A DNA stretch of 64,000 bases from Anaerophilus nitritigenes (GTDB taxonomy: Bacteria > Bacillota > Clostridia > Peptostreptococcales > Thermotaleaceae), in NCBI RefSeq assembly GCF_004138215.1, contig NZ_RYYS01000009.1, forward strand, positions 1-64,000. The letters are read 5' to 3'. How positions within the stretch are numbered: position 1 is the stretch's first letter; each line of letters starts with the position of its first letter. Below, in pieces: positions 51,529 through 61,504 of the stretch. Position numbers and translations under genes: made by a program. The notes under the pieces are model-generated. The model was not told the DNA's origin and made no database searches. It was given only the letters and a program-made list of their open reading frames with translations.

Positions 51529-52479
51529 ATGAAAGTTTTTTATAAAAAAAGAATTTTATTTGGAATGGTATTTTTATTAATATTTTCTATGGTTGTAGGC
51601 TGTACTCAAGAAGAGCAACATGAAAATTTAGAAGAAAATTTAAAAACTCCTACTCCATATCCTATGGAAATTACAGATGGAGATGGAAAAAATTTAGTTA
51701 TTGAGCAAGAACCTCAAAAAATAGTATCTCTTTCTCCTAGTCATACAGAGATCTTATATGGACTAGGTCTTGGAGAGAAAATAGTAGGAGTTACAAACTA
51801 TTGTGATTATCCTAAAGAAGCAACAACTAAGACTAAAATAGGAGATGCCTTTACTGTAAATATTGAAAAGATTATAGAATTACAACCAAATGTGGTACTA
51901 AATTATTGGCCTATGGGTGATGAAATAAAGAAAAAGCTAGAAGAAGCTGGAATTGTTATAGTTACATATGCCCCTGAATCTATCAACCAAATAGAAAATG
52001 CGATTAAGGGAATAGGAAAGATTACTAATCAAGAAGAGTCAGCAGATCAGATGGTTCTTGACATAGACAATAAGAAAAAAGAGATTCAAGATAAAGTAAA
52101 AAATGCAGATAGACCTAAAGTATTTTATGAAATAGAATATTCTCAAGCCTTATGGACTGCTGGAGAAGGATCTTTTATTGATGAGTTGATTACTATCGGT
52201 GGAGGAGAAAATGTAGCGAAGGATATAAAAGATCCTTATGCTCAATATAGTATAGAAAGTTTGGTGGAAAAAAATCCTCAAATTTATATTACCAATACTT
52301 CTAATATGAAAGAGAAAAAAACTAGTGATATAAAAGAAAGACCAGGCTTTGAAAATATTGATGCCATTAAAAATAATAAAATAGAAATTGTAGATGAGAA
52401 TTTATTATCTAGACCGAGCCAAAGAGTAAAAGATGCGCTAGAGGTAATGGCAAAAGCTATTCATCCAGAATTATTTTAG
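51529..52479 (+). CDS. ABC transporter substrate-binding lipoprotein (cobalamin or ferric-siderophore type)
   Basis: 316 residues. A lipoprotein signal peptide ends in VVGC (Cys about 25), so it is anchored outside the membrane. The BtuF/FhuD-type fold shows IVSLSPSHTEILYGLGLGEK, VVGVTNYCDYPKE, and GEGSFIDELITIGGGENVAK. ATG 51529 follows GGAGGG; earlier in-frame codons lack a site. It leads a three-gene importer operon. The motifs fit BtuF best, but no cobalamin riboswitch fits in the 125-bp gap, so iron-siderophore uptake remains possible. Confidence 0.88.
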   Translation: MKVFYKKRILFGMVFLLIFSMVVGCTQEEQHENLEENLKTPTPYPMEITDGDGKNLVIEQEPQKIVSLSPSHTEILYGLGLGEKIVGVTNYCDYPKEATTKTKIGDAFTVNIEKIIELQPNVVLNYWPMGDEIKKKLEEAGIVIVTYAPESINQIENAIKGIGKITNQEESADQMVLDIDNKKKEIQDKVKNADRPKVFYEIEYSQALWTAGEGSFIDELITIGGGENVAKDIKDPYAQYSIESLVEKNPQIYITNTSNMKEKKTSDIKERPGFENIDAIKNNKIEIVDENLLSRPSQRVKDALEVMAKAIHPELF

Positions 52480-52509
52480 TAAGATGATGTTTTGAGCAGG
52501 GGGAAATTT

Positions 52510-53565
52510 ATGAATATTCATATTGAAAAAAAAATAAAATGGAGAATCATATGGATATCCATGGGGATTATTTTATTTTTTTTATGTGTGATAGCAACTA
52601 CTATAGGAATAGCCAATATAAAAATAACAGATGCTTTAAGAATTGTGCTTCATCAACTACCAGTAATGAAAAATATAATAAAAATAGAAGATATCTCTAA
52701 GAGTCATCAAATTATTATAAAAAGCATTCGTCTTCCTAGAATTTTATTATCTGTTTTAGTAGGAATGAGTTTATCTATCTCAGGAGCAACATTTCAAGGA
52801 ATATTTAAAAATCCAATGGCAGATCCTTTTGTAATAGGCATATCATCAGGGGCTGCATTAGGAGCTACATTAGCTATTATATTTAATATAGATATAAAAA
52901 TTCTACAGATCAATACCATATCCTTATTTGCTTTGCTTGGTGCATTAGGAACAACCTATATGGTATATAACTTAGCAAGAATCAACTCTCAAATACCTGT
53001 GACCACTCTTTTATTATCAGGAATAGCAGTAGGACAATTTTTAACAGCCATTATGTCATTTTTAATGGTTTTATACAGCAATGATTTAAATAAAATCATA
53101 TTTTGGACATTAGGAGGTTTTTCTACAAAAGGATGGCAACAGGTAAAAATCATAGCACTTCCAGTTTTGATAGGATGGAGTCTTTTATATTTTGTTTCAA
53201 AAGATTTAAATGTTATGTTACTAGGAGAGGAATCGGCTAAAAATTTAGGAATTGAAGTAGAAAAAACAAAAAGAATGATTCTACTGATCAATTCATTTAT
53301 GGTAGCAGTTGCAGTATCTGTAAGTGGAATTATTGGATTTGTAGGATTGATTATTCCTCATATTGTTAGAATATTAGTAGGACCAGATCATAGAATATTA
53401 ATTCCTATAGCAGGATTAGGAGGAGGTTTATTTATGTTGTTAGCAGATACTGTTGCAAGAACTATTATAGCTCCTATAGAAATCCCTGTAGGAATTATCA
53501 CGGCCATATTTGGAGGACCATTTTTTATATATCTTTTAAAAAAGAAAAAAAGTAGGTTGTCTTAG
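52510..53565 (+). CDS. ABC transporter permease, FecCD/BtuC family
   Basis: 351 residues and about ten helices. Family signals: KSIRLPRILLSVLVGMSLSI, SGATFQGIFKNPMADPFVIG, and VSGIIGFVGLIIPHIVRILV, with GPDHRILIP and PVGIITAIFGGPFFIYLL near the end. It forms the membrane channel as a homodimer. ATG 52510 follows GGGGGA; the first in-frame codon at 52492 lies before that. It is 30 bp from the binding-protein gene and 14 bp from the ATPase gene. Confidence 0.92.
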   Translation: MNIHIEKKIKWRIIWISMGIILFFLCVIATTIGIANIKITDALRIVLHQLPVMKNIIKIEDISKSHQIIIKSIRLPRILLSVLVGMSLSISGATFQGIFKNPMADPFVIGISSGAALGATLAIIFNIDIKILQINTISLFALLGALGTTYMVYNLARINSQIPVTTLLLSGIAVGQFLTAIMSFLMVLYSNDLNKIIFWTLGGFSTKGWQQVKIIALPVLIGWSLLYFVSKDLNVMLLGEESAKNLGIEVEKTKRMILLINSFMVAVAVSVSGIIGFVGLIIPHIVRILVGPDHRILIPIAGLGGGLFMLLADTVARTIIAPIEIPVGIITAIFGGPFFIYLLKKKKSRLS

Positions 53566-53579
53566 CGAGGAGAATCAAT

Positions 53580-54356
53580 ATGTCTATAGATGTGAAGATT
53601 TGTGAAATATCGTTTGGATACAAAGATATAAAAATATTAGATCATATTTCTTTTTACATTCCAGCTAGAGCTTTTGTGAGCATTATAGGACCTAATGGAT
53701 CTGGGAAATCAACTTTATTGAAAAATATTTCTTCTTTGTTAAAACCTGAAAGTGGAAATATCAAAATAGGAGAGATAGATATTCATAAAATATCATCTAA
53801 AGAAATTGCAAAAATTATTGCTGTAGTTCCTCAAGAAACAAACATAGAGTTTAGATTTACTACAGAAGATATTGTTTCTATGGGAAGAAGTCCTCATATA
53901 AGTAGATTCCAAAGTGAGAGTATAAAGGACTATAAAATAGTAAGAGAGGCTATGGAATTAACACATACGTATCATCTTAAAGATCGGGTGATCAATGAAC
54001 TAAGTGGAGGAGAAAGACAAAGAGTGATTATTGCTAGAGCACTCGCTCAAGAACCTAAAATTATCTTATTAGATGAACCTACTTCGTATTTAGATATAAG
54101 ACATCAAATAGAAATTTTGCAGCTTCTTAAAAAATTAAATCAACAAGATGGAATGACAGTAGTAGCTGTGTTACATGATATTAATTTAGCAGCAAGATTT
54201 AGTACGCATATGGTTCTTTTAAAGGATGGAAAGATTATAGAATCAGGAAGCCCAGACCAGGTCATTACTATAAAAAATCTAAAGGATGCATATGAGATGG
54301 ATATGGTTGTGCAAAAAAGTCCATATACCAATACCCCATATGTCATTCCATTATAA
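53580..54356 (+). CDS. ABC transporter ATP-binding protein, FepC/BtuD family
   Basis: 258 residues. Walker A GPNGSGKSTL (about 38-47), LSGGERQRVIIARALAQEPK, Walker B IILLDEPTSYLDI, switch His in AVLHDINLAARF. FepC/BtuD-type features include SIISIGP-like SGKST context and AVVPQETNIEFRFTTEDIVS with MGRSPH. It powers uptake of B12 or a ferric siderophore with the two preceding proteins. CGAGGAGA precedes the ATG. Confidence 0.92.
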   Translation: MSIDVKICEISFGYKDIKILDHISFYIPARAFVSIIGPNGSGKSTLLKNISSLLKPESGNIKIGEIDIHKISSKEIAKIIAVVPQETNIEFRFTTEDIVSMGRSPHISRFQSESIKDYKIVREAMELTHTYHLKDRVINELSGGERQRVIIARALAQEPKIILLDEPTSYLDIRHQIEILQLLKKLNQQDGMTVVAVLHDINLAARFSTHMVLLKDGKIIESGSPDQVITIKNLKDAYEMDMVVQKSPYTNTPYVIPL

Positions 54357-54380
54357 TAAGAAGAATTTTTCATCTTATTA
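54354..54380. terminator. AT-rich hairpin between convergent genes (weak)
   Basis: TAATAAGA (54354-54361) and TCTTATTA (54373-54380). There is little GC and no clear T-run, so it may terminate poorly. Confidence 0.35.
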
Positions 54381-54394
54381 TTAAATCATATTAT

Positions 54395-55036
54395 TTAAAG
54401 AAGGATATTTAATTTTTTATGGTGAAGTGATTTTTCTTCTTCTTTCTCCTTAGATGAAATTTTATTTTCATCTTCTTTATCATATGATTTTTCAATAGAC
54501 TCTTGGGTCTTTTTTATTTTTTCATCTATTTTATTTTCAATTTCATACACTTTTTGATCTAGAGCAGAGGCTTTTTTAAGTTTATCACTCCCATCTCCTC
54601 CCATTCTACCTCCATCAAGCTTTGCTTCAATTTTTAAGATATTGGATTGTCCTTTTAAATCTTTCTTTATCCCATTCAAAACCTTTGATTGAGAATAAGT
54701 GGTAGATGCCTCTAATAGATTGTTCATAGGAGAATAAACAACTCCTTCTTGTTGAGGCGGATTTTTTTCTTGCTGTGCTTCTATTTCTTTAGTCTTGTTA
54801 ATTTTCTCCATTTGTTTTTGATGGATTTGCATATCTATTTGTTGAATTTGTTCTTGAAGAGGTTTTATTAATTCTTGTTTTACCTTTTGGGGGGCATCTC
54901 CTTGTTTAATTTTATTAATTTTTTCTTGTGTTCTTATCTTCTGGTCTTGTAATAATTTGATTTCATGATCAGAGTTAAAATTAGATTTTAAAGAAGTATT
55001 ACAAATAGGATTATTTTGTGTAGATGATACATTCAT
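54395..55036 (-). CDS. Coiled-coil protein of unknown function (FlxA-like)
   Basis: 213 residues. A coiled coil (about 25-95) is rich in Gln/Lys/Glu (QDQKIRTQEKINKIKQGDAP; LQEQIQQIDMQIHQKQMEKI). A middle section with VVYSPMNNLLEASTTYSQSK follows, then a second charged helix (about 150-205). Cysteine is rare, and there is no signal peptide or membrane helix. The QxxQIQQI pattern with the NNLLEAS segment resembles FlxA-like clostridial proteins; its role is unknown. Minus-strand AGGAGAG precedes the ATG. Confidence 0.7.
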   Translation of the reverse strand: MNVSSTQNNPICNTSLKSNFNSDHEIKLLQDQKIRTQEKINKIKQGDAPQKVKQELIKPLQEQIQQIDMQIHQKQMEKINKTKEIEAQQEKNPPQQEGVVYSPMNNLLEASTTYSQSKVLNGIKKDLKGQSNILKIEAKLDGGRMGGDGSDKLKKASALDQKVYEIENKIDEKIKKTQESIEKSYDKEDENKISSKEKEEEKSLHHKKLNILL

Positions 55037-55205
55037 TATACTCTCTCCTTTTTTATAGATATAAATTATATATCGGCAAAATTATGGGAAATATTAGAAT
55101 TATAATCTAGAGATTTTATAAAAACACGATTGCAATTTATATAAGAAATGTATACAATGTAGATGTTTGACTATTTAAAAAAATTTAAGGAAAGAAGGAT
55201 TTTCG

Positions 55206-56714
55206 TTGAAAAGTAATAATAAATTTTTAAGCTATGATATTAAAAATTTAAAAGGAGATATAATGGGAGGGTTTACAACATCTGTTGTAGCATTACCATT
55301 AGCATTAGCTTTAGGGGTAGCCTCTGGAGCAGGTGCAAAAGCAGGTCTTTATTCTGCTATTATCACAGGAATTTTATCTACTTTATTTGGAGGTACTCCA
55401 GCTCAAGTAAATGGACCAACAGGAGCTATGACCGTTGTACTCATTGAATTATATGAAAAGTATGGAAGCGAAGCATTATTTGCTGCCATGGTATTAGCAG
55501 GAGTGTTTCAAATTTTAATAGGAGTATTAAAGTTAGGAAAGTATATTCACTTGATTCCTAGACCTGTTATTGTAGGATTTACCAATGGAATAGGATGTTT
55601 AATTTTTTTAAAGATGATTGGATATTTTAAAGAAAGTCCAATTTTAGCTTTGGTGACAATAGCTGTGATGTTGATTTTTCCGTTCATTACCAAAAAGGTT
55701 CCAGCTTCTTTAGTAGCACTGATTGCAGGAACGATAGTAGGTCTTTATTTTATACCATCAGGTGCTTTAGTAGGTATTATTCCTAGTGGACTTCCTAAAT
55801 TCAGTATACCTGTATTTAAATCTAGCGAAATTACAGATATTATTCAATCAGGTTTTATATTAGCTTTATTAGGATGCATAGAATCTTTATTGGCATCTTT
55901 AGTAGTAGATGAGATGACAAAAACAAAGCATCATTCCAATAGAGAACTTATTGGACAAGGTATAGGAAATACAGTAGCAGCTCTATTCGGGTCACTCATT
56001 GGAACAGGGGCTATTGTAAGATCTGTAGTAAATGTCAATGCAGGAGGAAGAACTAGATTATCAGGAACTTTGCATGGACTTATATTACTTGTGATTACTT
56101 TGAAATTTAGTCCTTTAGCTTCAAAAATTCCTCTTGCTGTATTAGGAGGAATCTTAATGGGTACAGCTATTCAAATGATTCAATACAATGCTACTCGTAA
56201 AATTACTTTTGCTTCTAAAAAAGCAGGAACGGTTATTGTTATTACTACTCTTTTAACTATTTTTGCAGATTTAACGATTGCAGTAGCTTTTGGAACATTG
56301 CTTTCTATGTTTTATTTTGTAATGAGTATGGGAGATGTATATCTTAAAAAATATGAAGTAGATGATAGAAATTATGATAAAAATATTGTATCTTATACCA
56401 TAGAAGGGCCATTATTTTTTGGAGTTTCTCATGCAATAACAAGTAAATTAGAAATGGAAGTAGAAGATGCAGATATTATTGTACTCAATCTTATGAATAT
56501 GCCTGTAATTGATATATCAGGAGCAGTATCTCTTAAAAACATTAAGCAAGGGTTAGAAAGAGAAGGAAAGAAGGTAATTTTAGCAGGAGTAAAAGAAAAT
56601 ATGTTAGATATGCTTTATGCAATAGAGGTTCTTTCAGAAGATGAAAAAGATGTATCCATAAACCGAATAGGAAATGCATTGGAATATGCAAAAAATTTAG
56701 CAGAAACAGTATAA
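55206..56714 (+). CDS. SulP-family anion transporter with STAS domain
   Basis: 502 residues. The membrane domain (about 15-375) begins DIMGGFTTSVVALPLALALG, contains GPTGAMTVVLIELYEKYG and SVVNVNAGGRTRLSGTLHGL, and has 12-14 helices. A C-terminal STAS domain (about 395-500) has IVLNLMNMPVIDISGAVSLK. SulP proteins carry sulfate, bicarbonate or organic anions with sodium or protons; which one applies here is unclear. The start is TTG 55206, 7 nt after AAGAAGG. It is monocistronic. Confidence 0.88.
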   Translation: MKSNNKFLSYDIKNLKGDIMGGFTTSVVALPLALALGVASGAGAKAGLYSAIITGILSTLFGGTPAQVNGPTGAMTVVLIELYEKYGSEALFAAMVLAGVFQILIGVLKLGKYIHLIPRPVIVGFTNGIGCLIFLKMIGYFKESPILALVTIAVMLIFPFITKKVPASLVALIAGTIVGLYFIPSGALVGIIPSGLPKFSIPVFKSSEITDIIQSGFILALLGCIESLLASLVVDEMTKTKHHSNRELIGQGIGNTVAALFGSLIGTGAIVRSVVNVNAGGRTRLSGTLHGLILLVITLKFSPLASKIPLAVLGGILMGTAIQMIQYNATRKITFASKKAGTVIVITTLLTIFADLTIAVAFGTLLSMFYFVMSMGDVYLKKYEVDDRNYDKNIVSYTIEGPLFFGVSHAITSKLEMEVEDADIIVLNLMNMPVIDISGAVSLKNIKQGLEREGKKVILAGVKENMLDMLYAIEVLSEDEKDVSINRIGNALEYAKNLAETV

Positions 56715-56746
56715 AAAAGCAGTCTCATAAGAGGCTGTTTTTTTTA
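56714..56746 (+). terminator. Terminator after the SulP gene
   Basis: AAAAAGCAGTCTC (56714-56726), loop ATAA, GAGGCTGTTTTTT (56731-56743), with two wobble pairs, then TTT. Confidence 0.8.
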
Positions 56747-56855
56747 TATAAAGAAGATTGAAAAAATTTAAAAAATAGGATAAGATTTTATTGTCATGAG
56801 AATCATTTAAAAATGAAGAAGATAAATATTTACCTGTATAAAGGAGATGATCCAT

Positions 56856-58277
56856 TTGAAGTATGATGTAATCATAGTAGGAGCAGGCCCATCAGGAATA
56901 TTTACTGCATTAGAATTAGTAAGAAAAAAATCTAGTAAGAGCATTTTAATGATTGAAAAAGGAAGGAAAATAGAACAAAGATATTGTCCTAAAGAAAAAA
57001 CTAAAGAATGTGTTCTTTGTAAACCTTATTGTCATATTACAACAGGGTTTTCAGGAGCAGGAGCATTTTCAGATGGAAAACTATCTTTAAGCTACGAAGT
57101 AGGAGGAGATTTGCCAAATCTTATTGGAAGTTATAAAGCACAAGAATACATAGAATATACAGATAAGATCTATCTTGAATTTGGGGCAGATCCTAAAGTA
57201 GAAGGATTAGAAAATAATGAAGCCATTAAAGATATTAGAAGAAAATCAATAGAAGCAGGTTTAAAATTAGTAGATTGTCCTATTAGACATTTAGGAACAG
57301 AAAAGGCTCAAGAAATTTATTGTAAAATACAAAATTATTTATTAGATCATAAAATTGATATTCAGTTTGAAACTGTGGTAGAAGATTTAGTGATACAAGA
57401 TCAAAAGATAAAAGCAATAAAAGTAGCTGATTCTAAAACAAAGAAAAATAAAGAGATGATCTATGCAGATACGATTGTGATTGCTACAGGAAGAAAAGGG
57501 GCAGATTGGTTAAAGGATATGTGTTTAAAGCATGGTATTGGTCATAGTGCAGGAACAGTAGATATTGGAGTGAGAGTAGAAGTAAGAAATGAGATTATGG
57601 AAAAAGTAAATAATGTATTGTATGAATCTAAATTAATAGGTTATCCAGCTCCATTTAAAAATAAAGTGAGAACTTTTTGTCAAAATCCAGGAGGTTTTGT
57701 AAGCCAGGAAAATTATGACCATGATTTAGCCATTGTTAATGGACATTCTTATAAAGACAAAAAATCAGAAAATACAAATCTAGCTATTTTAAGTTCTCAT
57801 AACTTTTCTGAGCCATTTAACCAACCTATAGAATATGGAAAAAAAGTAGCAGAGCTTGTAAATATGTTAGGAAACGGAAAAATATTAGTACAAAGGTATG
57901 GAGATATATTAGATGGAAAAAGAACTTGGCAACATGAACTGAATCAATCCAATGTAGTCCCTACTTTATTGGATGCAGTAGCAGGAGATATTACCTCTGC
58001 TATTCCCTATAGACCTATGATGAATATACTCAAGTTTATTCAAGCTATGAATACAGTTGTGCCAGGCTTTGCAAGTACAGAAACATTACTCTATGGGCCT
58101 GAGATTAAGTTTTATAGCAATAGAATTGATTTAGATCAAGACTTTCATACAAATATAGAGGGACTATATACTCTAGGAGACTCTAGTGGATGGACAAGAG
58201 GTCTTATGATGGCATCTGTTATGGGTGTGCTTATGGGACAGAACATTCATAAAGAAAGCTCTGAATTTAATATGTAA
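56856..58277 (+). CDS. FAD-dependent oxidoreductase (COG2509-type)
   Basis: 473 residues. An N-terminal FAD-binding Rossmann fold (KYDVIIVGAGPSGIFTALEL) is followed by a cysteine cluster C-x8-CVLCKPYC and GFSGAGAFSDGKLSL, typical of the uncharacterised COG2509 dehydrogenases. A second dinucleotide motif is DTIVIATGRKGADWL and the C-terminal FAD contact is GLYTLGDSSGWTRGLMMASV. The reaction is unknown. TTG 56856 lies 9 nt from AAGGAG, while ATG 56847 abuts it, so I favour the TTG start, which also begins just before the Rossmann strand. Confidence 0.85.
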   Translation: MKYDVIIVGAGPSGIFTALELVRKKSSKSILMIEKGRKIEQRYCPKEKTKECVLCKPYCHITTGFSGAGAFSDGKLSLSYEVGGDLPNLIGSYKAQEYIEYTDKIYLEFGADPKVEGLENNEAIKDIRRKSIEAGLKLVDCPIRHLGTEKAQEIYCKIQNYLLDHKIDIQFETVVEDLVIQDQKIKAIKVADSKTKKNKEMIYADTIVIATGRKGADWLKDMCLKHGIGHSAGTVDIGVRVEVRNEIMEKVNNVLYESKLIGYPAPFKNKVRTFCQNPGGFVSQENYDHDLAIVNGHSYKDKKSENTNLAILSSHNFSEPFNQPIEYGKKVAELVNMLGNGKILVQRYGDILDGKRTWQHELNQSNVVPTLLDAVAGDITSAIPYRPMMNILKFIQAMNTVVPGFASTETLLYGPEIKFYSNRIDLDQDFHTNIEGLYTLGDSSGWTRGLMMASVMGVLMGQNIHKESSEFNM

Positions 58278-58371
58278 CCTTTTGTAAAGAAATTTGTAAC
58301 TCTTATGTAACTAATTTTCCTACTTCTTTTGTTATGATGAATACATAAGATTTCATTGAGGGGGAGTTATT

Positions 58372-59700
58372 ATGAATAAGAAGAAAGTAATACCATTAGG
58401 AATTGTAGGATGTTTAGTTATAGGAGGAATTTCTTTTGCTATGTCTGATTCTATAGAAAAAAATATTATCAAAAAGCCAGGTTCTACACAATCTATACAA
58501 GAGCAACAAAATCAAAATATACAAGTAAAAGCAAAGGAAATAAAAGTTAACAATCAACTTGGAAACGTTCAGATGAGAATTCCTGTTATAGAAGGAATGA
58601 AAGATACACATTATCAAGATCAATTGAATGATATTATTTTAAGCCATGCTATGAAAGATCAAGAAGAAGTAGAAAAGCAAGTAAAAGAAAATGAAGAAAT
58701 GGCTAAAGAAGGGTTTGAAATGCAACCATATGAATTGTTTGTAGATTATAGTGTGAAAGAAAAAGACAGAGTATTTTCTCTAGTTGTTCAAACTTATATG
58801 TATACTGGAGGAGCACATGGAACTCCTAGAACAGATTGTTATAATGTAGATTTAAAAGAATATAATGCGATTCAAATAAATGATTTATTTAAAGAAAATG
58901 CAGACTATAAAAAAGTAATTAATGAAGAAATTAAAAAGCAAATCAAAGAACAACAAAGTACAGAAGAGAGAATTTATTTTGATGGAGAAGAAGGATTCAA
59001 ATCTATTTCAGACACACAATCTTTTTACATAGAGGATGGAAATATAGTTGTATGTTTTTCAAAATATGAAATTGCTCCAGGAGCTAGTGGAGAACCAGAG
59101 TTTAAAATTCCTTTAAAATCTTTAGAAAATATACTAAAGGATACAAATATAATTCCAGTTTTAAATTATGATATAGAAAAGAAAGTAGTAGAAGATAAAG
59201 CACATAATATAAAAATTGTTTATCCTCAAATTAAAAATTGTAAAGGGGAACTCAAAGAAGATTATATAAATCAAAGTTTACAAAAAGTAGTAGAAATATA
59301 TAAAAAAGATGGATATAAAGATATAAATATTAACTATGAAATTACAAAGATGAATAACGAGATTTTGAGTGTAATTTTTGAAGGAACAGGAAAGGTAATA
59401 GGAAAAGATATAAATATTCAATATAGTGTAAACTTAGATATGAAAAAATCTGGAAGTGAAATTGATTTTGAAAATTTTATTAAAAAAGGGGAGCAATCTA
59501 AAAAGGAAGTAATGAAAATATTAAATGGTCAAGCAAAAGTGTATGGATTAGAAGAATTAGAAGCAGAAGGAATAAGAATTTATTTCAAAGCAGATCAAGT
59601 TTTCTTCTATTACATGCCACTAGATGATAGTGCCACTTCTTTCATAGAATTTGGTGTTTCAAAGGATCAATTAATGCCATATATGAATACAGATTTTTAG
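58372..59700 (+). CDS. Extracytoplasmic protein with two DUF4163/DUF3298 (RsiV-like) units
   Basis: 442 residues. A signal anchor (about 5-24, VIPLGIVGCLVIGGISFAMS) is followed by DUF4163 and DUF3298 regions (about 55-260: RIPVIEGMKDTHYQDQLNDI, QTYMYTGGAHGTPRTDCYNV, LPDLFKE-like INDLFKENADY). The second half (about 265-435) repeats part of the plan. The outer domain of RsiV has this design and binds lysozyme, but this protein lacks the cytoplasmic anti-sigma part and no sigma gene is adjacent. GGGGGAG precedes the ATG. Confidence 0.8.
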   Translation: MNKKKVIPLGIVGCLVIGGISFAMSDSIEKNIIKKPGSTQSIQEQQNQNIQVKAKEIKVNNQLGNVQMRIPVIEGMKDTHYQDQLNDIILSHAMKDQEEVEKQVKENEEMAKEGFEMQPYELFVDYSVKEKDRVFSLVVQTYMYTGGAHGTPRTDCYNVDLKEYNAIQINDLFKENADYKKVINEEIKKQIKEQQSTEERIYFDGEEGFKSISDTQSFYIEDGNIVVCFSKYEIAPGASGEPEFKIPLKSLENILKDTNIIPVLNYDIEKKVVEDKAHNIKIVYPQIKNCKGELKEDYINQSLQKVVEIYKKDGYKDININYEITKMNNEILSVIFEGTGKVIGKDINIQYSVNLDMKKSGSEIDFENFIKKGEQSKKEVMKILNGQAKVYGLEELEAEGIRIYFKADQVFFYYMPLDDSATSFIEFGVSKDQLMPYMNTDF

Positions 59701-59725
59701 GAATTTACAACAATCTAACTAAAAT

Positions 59726-59757
59726 AAAAATTGCAGCTGTATATAGCTGCAATTTTT
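59726..59757. terminator. Bidirectional terminator
   Basis: AAAAATTGCAGCT (59726-59738) and AGCTGCAATTTTT (59745-59757), a perfect 13-bp stem between convergent genes. Confidence 0.88.
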
Positions 59758-59761
59758 GAAT

Positions 59762-60403
59762 CTAATAACCCAATTCTTTATCTACAATAAATACCTTAAT
59801 TCTTCCCTGGATTCTTTGGCGCTTGATCAAAGTATATTCATTACAGATTCTTTCAGGACTAGTACAATCTATACAGACACCAGTAGAAGCACAAGGAGTT
59901 TTTTTCTTGAGTCTTTTTGCATTGATAGGAGCTGCAATTTGCTTGTTTCTTTCTATGGCTTCATTTAAATTCTTTACAATTTTATTAAATCCTACCACTA
60001 CGATAACTTGATCAGGACCATAAATCATGGCAGCCACTCTATTTCCTGTACCATCTACATTATAAAGCTCTCCATTTTCTGTGATTGCATTAGTACCTGT
60101 CAAATAAGTATTTGCAAAAAAACTTTTTCTATAAATTTCTTTGATATTTTCTTCTGTCAAACCTTTTTCATATCGATCTAAAAAGTTATATTGTCCACTA
60201 CGTAAAAGATCAATAATGCCTGTTTCAAAAAGTGTGACAGAACCTCCCACAGATATTGTCTCTCCTTTTTGAAGTAAACTTGATAGTTTGTCTAAAAGTT
60301 CTTTTTCATCTTTTACGAAATATCCTTCCATGTTGTTTTTTTTCAAAGCTTCAATTGTTCTTTCGATTTTTTTTTCAATAACCCATTTTACACTTTGATC
60401 CAT
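59762..60403 (-). CDS. Lactate-utilisation (LUD)-type protein
   Basis: 213 residues of the LUD (DUF162) family: EKKIERTIEALKKNNMEGYF, GETISVGGSVTLFETGIIDL, LTGTNAITENGELYNVDGTG and GPDQVIVVVGFNKIVKN. Near the C-terminus Cys-x4-GVCIDCTSPERIC suggests a metal or Fe-S site. Related LutB/LutC proteins take part in lactate oxidation, but stand-alone members like this have unknown function. Minus-strand AGGAGGG precedes the ATG at 60403; a longer upstream frame lacks a site. Confidence 0.82.
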   Translation of the reverse strand: MDQSVKWVIEKKIERTIEALKKNNMEGYFVKDEKELLDKLSSLLQKGETISVGGSVTLFETGIIDLLRSGQYNFLDRYEKGLTEENIKEIYRKSFFANTYLTGTNAITENGELYNVDGTGNRVAAMIYGPDQVIVVVGFNKIVKNLNEAIERNKQIAAPINAKRLKKKTPCASTGVCIDCTSPERICNEYTLIKRQRIQGRIKVFIVDKELGY

Positions 60404-60556
60404 ACAAGTACCCTCCTTGTAAAATGAAATTTTTTTTAAAGATACATTCATAGTATCATGAACCATATGGTAAATCAATTTCATAAAACAAATCATTTCA
60501 TGGTAAAAACAAATACTTTATTCTATAATAAATATATATATTAGAGGAGGGATTGT

Positions 60557-61426
60557 ATGAAAGTAGAGGTTTATACGATAAATGCTTTTGGAAAAACAGA
60601 GGATGGAGGAAATCCTGCTGGAGTAGTTTTGCATGCAGATCATCTATCAGAAGATTTGATGCAAGAAATTTCTAAGAAAGTTGGATTTTCTGAAACTGCT
60701 TTTGTTCAAAAATCTTATAAAGCAGACTTTAAGGTTAGATTTTTTACTCCTAGTGAGGAAGTAGATTTATGTGGTCATGCTACCATTGCAACTTTCTTTG
60801 TATTATTAAAAGAAGGTATCATAAAATCAGGGAAATATACGCAAGAAACAAAGGCGGGTGTATTAAATATTGAAGTAAATGAAAACAATAGTATTTTAAT
60901 GAATCAACCTCTGCCACAGTTTTTAGAAGTTATGGATAAAAAAGAAATCGCAAATTCTTTAAATATAAAGGAAGAAGATATTTTAGACGATCTGCCTATA
61001 CAAATTGTATCTACAGGTCTTAAAGATATTTTAGTACCAGTGAAAAATTTAAATATCCTACTTCATATAAAACCTGATTTTGATAAAATTACACAAATTA
61101 GTAAAAAATACAACGTAGTAGGTTATCATGTATTTACATTAGAAACAAAATTAGATAGCACTGCTCATTGTAGAAACTTTGCTCCTTTATATGATATTTT
61201 AGAGGAATCTGCTACAGGCACGTCGAATGGAGCTTTAAGTACTTATCTTTTTAAGTATAAGAAAGTTGATGAAAATCAAGCAAAAGAGATGATATTTGAG
61301 CAAGGGTATTCTATGAATCAACCCTCAGAAATAAGAGCAAGACTTATAATAAAGGATCAAGAGATCAAAGGGGTTAAAGTAGGAGGAAGTGCAGCAGGAG
61401 TTCAAAAGAAAATATATGAGATATAA
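60557..61426 (+). CDS. PhzF-family isomerase/epimerase
   Basis: 289 residues. The diagnostic start is YTINAFGKTEDGGNPAGVVL, the catalytic glutamate is in GFSETAFVQKS (about 46), and RFFTPSEEVDLCGHATIATF marks the family. The C-terminal half repeats the fold with ESATGTSNGALSTYLFKY and VGGSAAGV. PhzF in Pseudomonas isomerises DHHA for phenazines; most homologues are enzymes of unknown substrate, and no phenazine genes are here. GAGGAGGGA precedes the ATG. A terminator follows directly. Confidence 0.88.
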   Translation: MKVEVYTINAFGKTEDGGNPAGVVLHADHLSEDLMQEISKKVGFSETAFVQKSYKADFKVRFFTPSEEVDLCGHATIATFFVLLKEGIIKSGKYTQETKAGVLNIEVNENNSILMNQPLPQFLEVMDKKEIANSLNIKEEDILDDLPIQIVSTGLKDILVPVKNLNILLHIKPDFDKITQISKKYNVVGYHVFTLETKLDSTAHCRNFAPLYDILEESATGTSNGALSTYLFKYKKVDENQAKEMIFEQGYSMNQPSEIRARLIIKDQEIKGVKVGGSAAGVQKKIYEI

Positions 61427-61450
61427 AGAGCAGCCCAGTGTTGCTCTTTT
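61425..61450 (+). terminator. Terminator after the PhzF-like gene
   Basis: AAAGAGCA (61425-61432) and TGCTCTTT (61442-61449), then T. It overlaps the stop codon. Confidence 0.75.
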
Positions 61451-61504
61451 ATTGTTTAATATGAAACTCCTGTGATACAATAAAGCAAAAAGGGTGAATA
61501 TCAT

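Noticed and set aside
56226-56240. GGAACGGTTATTG, similar to the repeat end
   Set aside because: It encodes part of a SulP membrane helix; no element boundary is seen.
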